Assembly: GCF_001890385.1 (NCBI RefSeq)
Contig: NZ_CP018222.1
Span: 1 to 64,000, forward strand
Direction: 5' to 3'
DNA: 64,000 nt
Source: Tardibacter chloracetimidivorans
GTDB lineage: Bacteria > Pseudomonadota > Alphaproteobacteria > Sphingomonadales > Sphingomonadaceae
Shown here: positions 50,248 to 57,840 of the stretch, piece after piece
How positions within the stretch are numbered: the stretch's first letter is position 1
Layout: each line of letters opens with the position of its first letter
Program-made: the position numbers and the translations under genes
Notes under the pieces: generated by a model
What the model was told of the DNA's origin: nothing
Seen by the model: the letters and a program-made list of their open reading frames with translations, nothing else
Database searches by the model: none

Positions 50248-51641
50248 GCGCCCTGCGGTCCCGGCAGCAGCGCGAGCAGCTCCTCGACGGCCGCGTCCAC
50301 TGTATCGGCGCGCGTCGCGATATGATCGAGGTAGATATAGGTGGTGGTGAGGCTCGCGTGGCCGAGCAGACGTTGCACCTGTTGCAGCGGGTCGCCCAGG
50401 ATCAGCCGGTAGCTCTCCACCGGCCCCGCCGGCAATGCCGCTTCGCGCCGCCGCTGCTGGATCAGCAAGGCGAGCATATGGACTGCGAAGGTGTGACGAA
50501 GCTGGTGGGGACTGATCGACAGCGGGAAACCGTTCTCCTCGCACCGCTTGCAGGCACGGGTGAAGATCACCTCCCACGAGTTGGGGCGAACAGGCTGCCC
50601 TACCTCGGTCAGCCATAGCGCCGCCGGCTCGTGGGGTGGTCCATCCTCGTCGCACAGGATCAGGCGGCATCGTTCCTCTGGGGTGCAGACATCGCGCATG
50701 CGGTCGAGACCGGCGCGGGTGACAGGGATCGGTCGTTCGAGCTTGGCCGCGCCGTCCCGCGCGGCGAACTTGGTCACGCCTGCGGCGCGTTCGACGGCGA
50801 CATAGGCGGCGATCTGACGCAGCAGCCGACGCGGGACCAGCACACTGCGTCCCCGGTCGCCCTTGGTGAGCGGCGGCGGCAGGCGCAGCCAAAGCTGCTG
50901 AGCCTGATCGTGGTCGTGATCGATGGCCGCAAGCTCATCGGCGAGCAGGCCCGACGCCTCTTCAAGACGCAGGCCAGTGGTGACGAGAAGGTCGGCGAAC
51001 AGAGCGTTGCGCAGCCCGTTGCGATCGCGAGCGCCGGGGCGCTCGGTGCCGTCCGGGGTGAGGCCGCGCAGGCCGACCTCGCGGAAAATGTGGTAGTCGT
51101 CCATCGTGACGAACCGCACATCCGACCGCCTGGCAACACGTTCATAGGCGTCGTTGCGCGCCGCGATCATGCCACGACGGCCACCTTGCGCCGGTCGCCA
51201 CACGGCGCGGCGGCTAAACGGCGCGTCGGCGATCAGCCCTTGCTGCTCGCCCCAGCGGTAGAGGCGATCGAGGCTGGCGACAGCCCGGTTCCAGCTTGCC
51301 GCCGTGATCCGGTGATCGGCCTCGTCGCGGCGTCGCTCACGATGATAGGCATCGACATCGTCGCGGGTCGCAGCCCACACGGTCTTGCCGCAGGCATCGA
51401 GAAAGCGGAGCCAGACCGCAACATCATAGGCGTAGGCGCGAAGCGAGTGCCGCGAGCGGACCCCCGACAGCGGCAGGTCGAGAAAGAAGCGATCCAGATC
51501 GGGATCATAGAGCGCGTCACCGCGCAGGATCAGCGGCACATGCGCATCGAGACCCTTGGCCTCGCGGCGCTCGCAAACAGTAATGATCGACACCGGCCCG
51601 AAACCCTCCCCCCGGACCCCCCACCCGGAAGCTGACCTCAC
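50244..51641 (-). CDS. Tyrosine recombinase, first of the trio (canonical catalytic set)
   Basis: A 465-residue recombinase with complete active site: Arg225 in TGLRLEEASG, Lys260, His379 and Arg382 in SPHQLRHTF, His428 in LLGHAS and a tyrosine at 435 or 437 in TTTYIYLDHI. The N-terminal 150 residues form the core-binding domain (SRHSLRAYAYDVAVWLRFLD). It lies closest to the right end of the element. A later GTG (SIITVCERR) may be the true start. Confidence 0.87.
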   Translation of the reverse strand: MRSASGWGVRGEGFGPVSIITVCERREAKGLDAHVPLILRGDALYDPDLDRFFLDLPLSGVRSRHSLRAYAYDVAVWLRFLDACGKTVWAATRDDVDAYHRERRRDEADHRITAASWNRAVASLDRLYRWGEQQGLIADAPFSRRAVWRPAQGGRRGMIAARNDAYERVARRSDVRFVTMDDYHIFREVGLRGLTPDGTERPGARDRNGLRNALFADLLVTTGLRLEEASGLLADELAAIDHDHDQAQQLWLRLPPPLTKGDRGRSVLVPRRLLRQIAAYVAVERAAGVTKFAARDGAAKLERPIPVTRAGLDRMRDVCTPEERCRLILCDEDGPPHEPAALWLTEVGQPVRPNSWEVIFTRACKRCEENGFPLSISPHQLRHTFAVHMLALLIQQRRREAALPAGPVESYRLILGDPLQQVQRLLGHASLTTTYIYLDHIATRADTVDAAVEELLALLPGPQGA

Positions 51642-51661
51642 ACCGATGCGCTCTATGGCCC

Positions 51662-51725
51662 GGCAGTAATCAGGCTGGCCTCCGCCAGCTCTTGGGTCAG
51701 CGCTACGGCCAGCCTGATTACTGCC
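51662..51725. repeat. 19-base perfect inverted repeat near the right end
   Basis: GGCAGTAATCAGGCTGGCC (51662-51680) and its exact complement (51707-51725) flank a 26-base centre. It lies between the recombinase start and the right end at 51788. It could be a recombinase-binding site, a promoter operator or an end-bracketing signal. Confidence 0.6.
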
Positions 51726-51774
51726 TACCGTGGGCGTCCATCGCCGACCTTACTGCAATGTTGCGGACGGCGCA

Positions 51775-51788
51775 GACTGTCCAGATAA
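51775..51788 (-). repeat. Right terminal inverted repeat of the recombinase-trio element
   Basis: Read from the right end inward this is TTATCTGGACAGTC, matching the left end in 11 of 14 positions. Confidence 0.6.
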
Positions 51789-52117
51789 GGCAATCAGTTC
51801 CTCGAAAGCCCGGATTTCCTTGCTTTTGCCGTAGTCGCGAAGGCTGTCGCGGTCCAAGCGGTCGGGATGCCCGGTGCTATGGATTCCTTCGTGGGCAAGG
51901 GTCGCATAGAAGGCGTTGCCGCTCACGAAATCGCCAAAGGCGGGCATCTGGATGCGATCTTCGGACTGCCGATAGAACGCGCTCGATCCCCCTTCGCTAT
52001 AGGGAACCGGGTAGCGGGCAAAGGCGGCGTCAAGGTCCGGGTCGCGCTCGTCGCGGTTCTTGATCTCGACAACCGGGACCGGATATTTCGCCATGTCCAA
52101 GCCGTCGATTTGCTCGA
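51789..52117 (-). pseudogene. ardC: Middle fragment of the resident ardC gene
   Basis: Encodes the zinc-protease part of ArdC: EQIDGLDMAKYPVPVVEI, FYRQSEDRIQMPAFGDF, LAHEGIHSTGHPDRLDRD. HEGIH is the metal-binding helix. The 5' border is the 3' end of the group II intron (52118); the 3' border is the recombinase-trio element. Frame phase is kept at both borders. Confidence 0.85.
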
Positions 52118-54693
52118 GTAGGGTAGGCCGGCAAAGTCTCAGAGAGAACATTGCTCGGCCCCCCTCCGAACCGGACGTGCACCTTTCAGCGCATCCGGCT
52201 CTCCACGACTGCGTGCTATCCGCCGTTGGCGGTCGGTTGGTTGACCGGCGTGGATGCTATGATGGCAAGCGACGCATAGGACTACGCGCTTGCGCTGCCG
52301 GGCTGCTCGCATGTGGCGAGACAGTCCGGCATATTGCATCTCCGCGACCCGGCGGACGTGATGGATTTCACAGGGAAGGTCTTCCCGACCACACCGCTCG
52401 CACTGGCGAGCATTGAGCCGTTCGACCAACTCTGTCCTGCTAAACACGAACTGAGCTGAGCGGGGATTATCGATCCCGCCCCACGTTCGTACATGTCGTC
52501 GCAGATCCTTCAGCTGCCACAACTTGATCGCGCGGGGTTCATTTCCCACTTCGAAGCGGATGAAGAATTCCATCCCACGCCGCAGTCTGGCGAAGACGCT
52601 GCGAGCCGATGTCCTATGCTTGGCGGCGATGGTTTTGACGCAGGAGAACAGGGCGAAGTAACCCCCTTTGTTCAGCTTGCGCTTCACGTCGTCAGCTAGG
52701 GCATAATAGTTCGCAAAGCCGCGCCATTCGGCATTGTAGGCAAGGACGATCTCCACGTCGCTTGCGAAGCGCAGCGCGGGCCGACCACGCGGGCGGAAGG
52801 CTTCATAGTCGCCCCAGCCCTTGTCGTTGACGAACCGGACAACCCGATCCCTCGGAACGCGAAGCCGCAGCCGGTCAGCCAAGCCGCGCCGCAAGGTCGG
52901 ACGACCATCGAAGATCGCCTTGTGCGGATTACGGTTGGTGCTGGTGCAGACCTCGTATCCTAAGAACCGCGCCCCGTCCGTGGCTTTTCGGATTCCGCTT
53001 TTCTCGGCGGACATTTCCAGCTTCAGGGTGTCGGTCAGGAAGACCCTGACCTCATCCATCAACTGGCGTGCCTCCGCTTTGCTGCCGGTCACACCGATGA
53101 GGAAGTCATCGGCATAGCGGCAGTATCGCAGTCTCCTATAGTTGGGATCGAGGGCGTCGCTGGCCGGAACGGTTGCCCGTTCTGCCTTGAGCCGACCGAT
53201 CTCCTCCAGCATGGAGGTGATCTTCGGGAAGTCCGCAAACCCTTGGGCTCGCAGCGCATCCACATTCCGACGAAGGTAAGAGATGCGGTTGCGGATACGA
53301 CGATAATCATTCGTGTATCCGCGTTTGTCGCCCTTGGTGAAGCTGACTATCCGGGCCTCAATGAACATATCAAGCTCATGGAGGTAGATATTCGCCAGCA
53401 TCGGCGAGACGACACCGCCCTGAGGTGTGCCGCTGTAGGTCCGATGATAGACCCAGTCCTCGATATAGCCCGCCTTGAGCAAGCCTCGGATCAGACGCAT
53501 GAAGCGACGATCCGCGATCCGCTTTTCCAGCAGGCCGATCAGAACATCATGGTCGATATTGTCGAAGAATCCAACAACGTCGACGTCGATCAGCCACTTC
53601 ACCCCCGTCCATTTGGCGCGGATGGATTCCAACGCCGTATGGCACGAGCGCCCTTTCCTAAACCCATGCGAGTGCTGCGAGAACAGCGGTTCATAGATTT
53701 GCTCAAGGAGCGTCCGCACCACTTCCTGGACGAGCTTGTCCTCCGTGGTCGGCACGCCAAGCGGCCGTTTCTTGCCGTTGGCTTTCGGGATATACACCCG
53801 ACGTACCGGCTTGGGCCGATAGCTTCCGTCCGCCAACCGGTCGATGATCGACCTGACCATCTCGGGCGAAAAGCCGTCGAGTGTCTTGCCGTCAACGCCC
53901 GGCGTCATCGCACCCTTGTTGGGCGCGATCTGCTGATAGGCATGCTCCCAAAGGAGCGGGCTTTTCATGAGGCGGAAGAGTCCATTGACCCGCCGACCCG
54001 ACCTGATGATGGTCGGGAGTGATCTGACGGCCCTCTCGATGGTATCTGGCAGCATTAGCACACCTCCTCGTGAGGTTGTCTGATCGCAGTCGCTGCCGCC
54101 CTTCCCCCGAGCGTTGAGGCTTTTCGCATGGGTTGCCCCGCACTTATGGCCGCGCTCGTTCCCCATCAGAGTGGAGACTGTCCCGGCCATTACGCCGGGC
54201 ATTTGAGTACTATGGCGGCTCCGTCGCCATGCAGGTCCGGCAAGCCGTCCTGTTTAGGCGATCCCGCAATTACGGAAGTCGGAGTTCCGACGTGGTTAGG
54301 TGCCCCGTTCGTTCACTTGCCCCTCCCTACAGAGGGTGCGCCGGAGAAGCTGGCAGGCTCGCGGCATGACCGCTTGCTCGGGAGGAACTCAACGCCCTTT
54401 CCTCCATTTCTCCGATGTGCCGCGTCAACCATCCTGCGACACCGCTCACGTTGTTAGCCGCTGCAAACTGGGGTTCAGGCAGTATAGCTTTCACCATACA
54501 CGTCTTGCCCTGATCCATGACGCCGCAGATGGCTTTGGCGCTTCCGGACCTTTTCTGAACATGCTACTTTTCCCCGTCCCTTTCAGGATTTCAGCTATTG
54601 CTAGCCGAGGTTAGTCCAGTGGGCATGATCTATAGCCAGCAAGATCATCTACTCATGGTAGAGCTCCTTTGTACTTCCGCCGTTACGGCGCAC
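52118..54693 (-). mobile_element. Group II intron within the resident ardC gene
   Basis: The minus-strand 5' end is GTGCGCCG, a standard group II start, directly after ArdC codons for VVFN and one base. The 3' end is CCCTAC. Domain V is complete: a 34-base stem-loop (52201-52168) beginning GAGCCGGATGCGCTGAAAGG and ending CGTCCGGTTC, with the AGC triad. Removal of 52118-54693 joins AATG to TCGAGCAA and gives VVFNVEQIDGL, a continuous ArdC sequence. The intron is in sense orientation, so it could splice from ardC mRNA. Confidence 0.92.
52139..54055 (-). CDS. ltrA: Group II intron-encoded reverse transcriptase/maturase with HNH domain
   Basis: A 638-residue protein. RT blocks include YIPKANGKKRPLGVPTTEDK, GFRKGRSCHTAL, YSGTPQGGVVSPMLANIYL and the active site YADD at 314-317. 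The maturase region (AYNAEWRGFANYYALADDVK) and an HNH-type zinc domain (CERCG, EIHHVRR, CVACHHSIH) follow. The last residues (EPDALKGARPVRRG) are encoded by domain V, as is common in such introns. ATG 54055 with AGGAGGTG upstream is preferred over longer starts. Confidence 0.92.
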   Translation of the reverse strand: MLPDTIERAVRSLPTIIRSGRRVNGLFRLMKSPLLWEHAYQQIAPNKGAMTPGVDGKTLDGFSPEMVRSIIDRLADGSYRPKPVRRVYIPKANGKKRPLGVPTTEDKLVQEVVRTLLEQIYEPLFSQHSHGFRKGRSCHTALESIRAKWTGVKWLIDVDVVGFFDNIDHDVLIGLLEKRIADRRFMRLIRGLLKAGYIEDWVYHRTYSGTPQGGVVSPMLANIYLHELDMFIEARIVSFTKGDKRGYTNDYRRIRNRISYLRRNVDALRAQGFADFPKITSMLEEIGRLKAERATVPASDALDPNYRRLRYCRYADDFLIGVTGSKAEARQLMDEVRVFLTDTLKLEMSAEKSGIRKATDGARFLGYEVCTSTNRNPHKAIFDGRPTLRRGLADRLRLRVPRDRVVRFVNDKGWGDYEAFRPRGRPALRFASDVEIVLAYNAEWRGFANYYALADDVKRKLNKGGYFALFSCVKTIAAKHRTSARSVFARLRRGMEFFIRFEVGNEPRAIKLWQLKDLRRHVRTWGGIDNPRSAQFVFSRTELVERLNARQCERCGREDLPCEIHHVRRVAEMQYAGLSRHMRAARQRKRVVLCVACHHSIHAGQPTDRQRRIARSRGEPDALKGARPVRRGAEQCSL

Positions 54694-55102
54694 CATTGAA
54701 CACGACATAGCGTTTCAGATAGCGGCGGGTTCGATCCTCGCCGTCATCGTCGCTCTGATGCTGCTCGGCCTCGTTATCCTTCGGGGTGAAGGTTCCGGCA
54801 TGAACGACAAGACTGCCCTTCTCGCCCTTGCGGACCTGACCGCCCAACTCGCGCGCTTGCCGGTAGGTCATCCAAAAGGGATTGGCGTATCCGTGCCCCA
54901 TCGCTGCGGACCAAAGCAGGAGGATATTGATTCCCCGGTAGGGAGTCCCTTCGTGCCGCATGGGAAGGGTCGCCGCCCCCGATGCCCAAGATGGCGACCA
55001 AGGGCGGGTGCCTTCCTCCAACAGAGCGATAATGCTGGCTGTGACCTCTTCGTAAACGTCGATCCGATTGGCTTGTGCGCTGCGGACTGATTTCCGTGCC
55101 AT
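54694..55102 (-). pseudogene. ardC: 5' fragment of the resident ardC gene
   Basis: Encodes the N-terminal single-strand-DNA-binding domain (RIDVYEEVTASIIALLEEGT, GTPYRGINILLLWSAAMGHG, FWMTYRQARELGGQVRKGEK) up to VVFN, where the group II intron begins. With the middle (329 bases) and 3' (201 bases after the core) parts, the 409 bases here sum to 939, exactly 313 codons. ATG 55102 has AGGAAGGGAAAC from leader repeat D. Confidence 0.87.
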
Positions 55103-55110
55103 GTGCTTGT

Positions 55111-55406
55111 TTCCCTTCCTAAAGATGAAGCCGAAGGCGCTGGCGTCATCGGCTTCTGCCTGCTGGCGAAGCGGGTCGGGGAATGGCGCAATGAGGGCTG
55201 ATTGCGGGGGAGGGGGATCACCCGCCCTGCACAAGCGCAGCGCGGAAGGGCGGGGACACCCCCGCGATCACCAAGCGAGGGAGCCTGCGACCGAGACGGC
55301 TTGGCCCTTGCGCCAGGGGGCAGGAACAGGCCCCGGAATCCCTGCAAACAGCGCGGCCGATCTATCGGCGACCATCACGATCATCGGCTGCATCGCGGGC
55401 GAATGA
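55111..55406 (-). promoter_or_regulatory. Leader repeat copy D, upstream of the resident ardC
   Basis: About 296 bases. The first part differs most from the other copies (GAAGGCGCTGGCGTCATCGGCTTC) yet still folds as an imperfect hairpin. The main body with the outer stem TGATTGCGGGGG/CCCCCGCGATCA and inner CCCGCCCT/AGGGCGGG is the same. It is directly 5' of an antirestriction gene. Confidence 0.6.
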
Positions 55407-55448
55407 TCGGCGCTTCGGAAAACGGCTCGGCCATGGCCCGCCGAAGTT

Positions 55449-55829
55449 ATGCAGGAGGAGAGGGGGCAGCGAAAATCTGCCGGGGTGGTGCGGGCGCAGC
55501 GCAGCGAGCCTCGGTCCGGCTGATTATCGTTGCTGGGGAGAGGGGGCCGCGCGCCCCTTTCCCCGACAGACACAAGGATCTCGCCGCCCTGGGCGGCGTC
55601 ATTGATCGGCCGCGGCGTCGACCAGGCGGCATGGGTCGTGCCGGCGAGTTGGGCGACGTGGAAGCGGGCAGGGGGGCGTTGCGGGGGGACGCGTCCCCCC
55701 GCAGAGGGGGTAGGGCGAGACGGCGAAGCGGCTCGAACTCAGGGGGAGACTTCCCCCTTCGATCGCGTAACCCGGACCTCCGAAGCCCGAAGGCTCTCTA
55801 CGGCGCTATTGGGGAGCGCGTTCGCCTTC
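55449..55829. repeat. Cluster of dispersed repeats (second copies)
   Basis: Three segments recur elsewhere: 55449-55600 (partner 41757-41890), 55640-55756 (partner 38282-38402, with palindrome GCGGGGGGACGCGTCCCCCCGC at 55681-55702) and 55772-55829 (partner 35190-35248). No gene is seen in 55407-55944. The cluster looks like the source or an assembly point of repeats spread over the backbone. Confidence 0.6.
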
Positions 55830-55944
55830 GGGCTTGTCCACATGACAGAAACACGCAAGGCAGCTTTGAGGGTGGAAACCGTGGCCGTTCGGACGTGAAC
55901 GAACATGAAAGAGGGGCGGGCCTTGCGGCCCCGCCCCAGCGCTA

Positions 55945-56277
55945 TCAGTCGGCGCGTTCGGCCGCGTGAGCGAGGATGCCGAACTGGTCGACGATGCGGT
56001 CGACGGTGTAAACCGTCTCGTCACCCTTCTCGTAGCTGCTGTCCCGCAGCCGGCCTTCGACCCGCACCAGGTCGCCGACCTTGGCCTTGTCCGCGATATA
56101 GTTGCGGGTGCCTTCGCGGAAGATCGCGACGCGGTTCCAATAGGTGTCATCGGCCCATTCGCCGGTGTTCTCATCCTTGTAGGGATAGTTGGCAGCGATC
56201 TTCAGGTGGACTACACCGTTACCGGCCTTGATCTCACCGATGCGGCCGATGATCTCGAACTTTGCAAGGTTACGCAT
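55945..56277 (-). CDS. ssb: Single-stranded DNA-binding protein (plasmid type)
   Basis: A 110-residue OB-fold SSB. RNLAKFEIIGRIGEIKAGNG, NYPYKDENTGEWADDTYWNR, VGDLVRVEGRLRDSSYEKG and TVYTVDRIVDQFGIL are SSB features. It lacks the long acidic tail of chromosomal SSB. AAGGAA lies six bases before ATG 56277; ATG 56283 is an alternative. SSB genes are typical of conjugative leading regions, where they coat incoming single strands. Confidence 0.87.
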   Translation of the reverse strand: MRNLAKFEIIGRIGEIKAGNGVVHLKIAANYPYKDENTGEWADDTYWNRVAIFREGTRNYIADKAKVGDLVRVEGRLRDSSYEKGDETVYTVDRIVDQFGILAHAAERAD

Positions 56278-56333
56278 CTTCATTTCCTTTCTTCGGGTTG
56301 ATGATGGAAATGGGCGTCGCGGCAGCTTCGGCG

Positions 56334-56414
56334 CGTGCAAGGAAAGAAACGGAGGGTCCGTGGCACACGGAAACCGTAGCCCCGGCCTCGGCGGGGTGGT
56401 TGTTTCCTTGCACG
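56334..56414 (-). promoter_or_regulatory. Long-range inverted repeat in the ssb leader
   Basis: CGTGCAAGGAAA (56334-56345) and TTTCCTTGCACG (56403-56414) can close a stem around 57 bases that hold smaller GC stems. It lies 60-140 bases upstream of ssb. A structured leader or a single-strand promoter are options. Confidence 0.45.
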
Positions 56415-56598
56415 TCTGAGCCGGGGCGGAGCGATCTTCCATCAGCAAAAAAGCCCGTTGAAAGACATGGATGCAGCTCCTTGGTCGTTCGGGATTGCCG
56501 CGTGGTGTGAGCCAGTTCGGTAGCGGCCCGCGTTTCGCCCGATCGCTGCCGACATGCTCAAGGATCAAGCACCCCGGCGACCACGAGGACAATGGAAC

Positions 56599-56626
56599 TG
56601 TAAAACATAATGTCTATTGTTTTACA
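56599..56626. promoter_or_regulatory. TGTAAAACA/TGTTTTACA operator-like inverted repeat
   Basis: TGTAAAACA (56599-56607) and TGTTTTACA (56618-56626) are perfect inverted arms with a 10-base centre, between the WGR gene end and the ssb leader. A single arm is at 32186-32194 in front of mobC. A common plasmid regulator is possible. Confidence 0.4.
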
Positions 56627-56648
56627 ACCGCGAAGGTCTTTCGCGAAG

Positions 56649-56987
56649 CTACTCGCAATATGCGACAAGGCTGGCGGCATGGTGCGGGTCGCACGCTGCG
56701 GGTCGATTGCAGGAGGGCGAGAGGAGATAGGGCACACCGATCCGCTTCCTCGCCGTTCCACGTCGACGCAATGTCGCGGTGACATGCCGCTCGGCGCTGG
56801 GGCGGTCCGGAAAGGACAGCCGCTTGGTCCGCCCGCGCGCGCCGATGCGCCCCCAACTCGTCTCAACGATGTAGGAGCCGAACAGGTCGCAGGTCACGAC
56901 GATTTCATAGCGGCGCCGAATATTGCGGGCAGGATCGAGCGCAATCAGCTCGATGGGAATGAACGGGTCTGGGAAGCTGCAATCCAT
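56649..56987 (-). CDS. WGR-domain protein
   Basis: A 112-residue protein consisting mainly of a WGR domain: RRRYEIVVTCDLFGSYIVET, SWGRIGARGRTKRLSF, AERHVTATLRRRGTARKRIG. WGR domains bind nucleic acid ends in PARPs and occur alone on bacterial plasmids and beside DNA-repair ligases. The C-terminal Cys/Pro tail is not conserved. Possibly a DNA-binding partner of plasmid maintenance genes. Confidence 0.8.
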   Translation of the reverse strand: MDCSFPDPFIPIELIALDPARNIRRRYEIVVTCDLFGSYIVETSWGRIGARGRTKRLSFPDRPSAERHVTATLRRRGTARKRIGVPYLLSPSCNRPAACDPHHAASLVAYCE

Positions 56988-57108
56988 CCCCGGATTCTAT
57001 CGGCCCCGGTGAGGCAAGTCTGGCGACTTTTTCGAATCAAACCGGGCCAACTGATTCATCGCATGAATCAGTTTCACGTCGCGATTAGGGTTGCTTCGAG
57101 CCACCACA

Positions 57109-57125
57109 AACCGAACCGTTCGGTT
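57109..57125. promoter_or_regulatory. TetR-type operator palindrome, copy 4
   Basis: AACCGAACCGTTCGGTT, containing the 15-base core at 57110-57124. TTGACT (57124-57129) follows as in copy 2 and could be the -35 box for the phospholipase gene 66 bases downstream. Confidence 0.6.
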
Positions 57126-57840
57126 GACTCGTTTCCCAACGATATGCGAACTGGAGGCTCTGTTACCTTATCTGAGATGGAAAGCGTGATGTGCGTAAGT
57201 TGAAAGTCCGTTACCTGCTTGCCTTAGCCGGAGTGGCTGCTTTCCCTTCCGCTTCCCACGCACAGCCCGGCATCGAAATCCTGGTAAGTCATATCGGAGA
57301 TCGAGGCAGCGACGGAACGGTGCCCGTCGAGGTCCGGCTGCTCAACACCAGCGATCAGCCCCAGACGGTGGTTTTACCCAATCGCGTCGAGGCGCGCCTT
57401 ACCCAAGGCGAAGATGCGCGCGCCATCTGGCTTGAGCGCGCCGCAGCGATGCCGGCGTCGGTGGTCGTCGCATCGGCCGGGTTTGCTTCGGGGCGCTACA
57501 GTTTTTCCGCATCGTTCCTTGCCGACGGCGCGCTGCTGTCAGTCCCCGCGTGGAACGACCAAAAGGTTGCGATAACGGTGAACGCCGGAGGGGCTGCTGG
57601 CGGCCGCTCGGTCACGACGGCGGAGGCGGCTAAGCCAACTCCGGCGACCGCCGACGCTCCCACACTTTCCACCGCCGCGCCAGCGGATCGGTCCACGGGA
57701 AATGCATTCCTCGCAAATTTGTCCGCCTATGAACCGATCTACGCTGTCTATGGTCCGGGCACCAACACGGACGCGCGGCTCCAACTGAGCTTCAAATATC
57801 AGCTTTTCGGCAGTCATGCGCGGCAGGACGGGGGTCGTTC

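Larger units (their letters stand above)
44915..51788 (-). mobile_element. Element with three overlapping tyrosine recombinases and its own ardC, inserted in the resident ardC
   Basis: Both ends were placed by homology breaks in the interrupted ardC gene. They carry inverted ends: left ATATCCTGACAGTC (44915-44928) and right, read inward, TTATCTGGACAGTC (51788-51775), 11 of 14 bases alike. Near-identical 6-base flanks (GGCGAT, GGCAAT) resemble a tyrosine-recombinase crossover core. Contents are three recombinases with 4-base overlaps and an ardC gene. The layout is that of recombinase-in-trio (RIT) or Tn554-like elements, but the proteins are larger than usual RIT recombinases. Confidence 0.75.

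Noticed and set aside
44915-51788. Classical DDE transposon explanation for the insertion in ardC
   Set aside because: No DDE transposase lies inside; the three recombinases are of the tyrosine type and flanks show a near-identical core rather than a clean target duplication.
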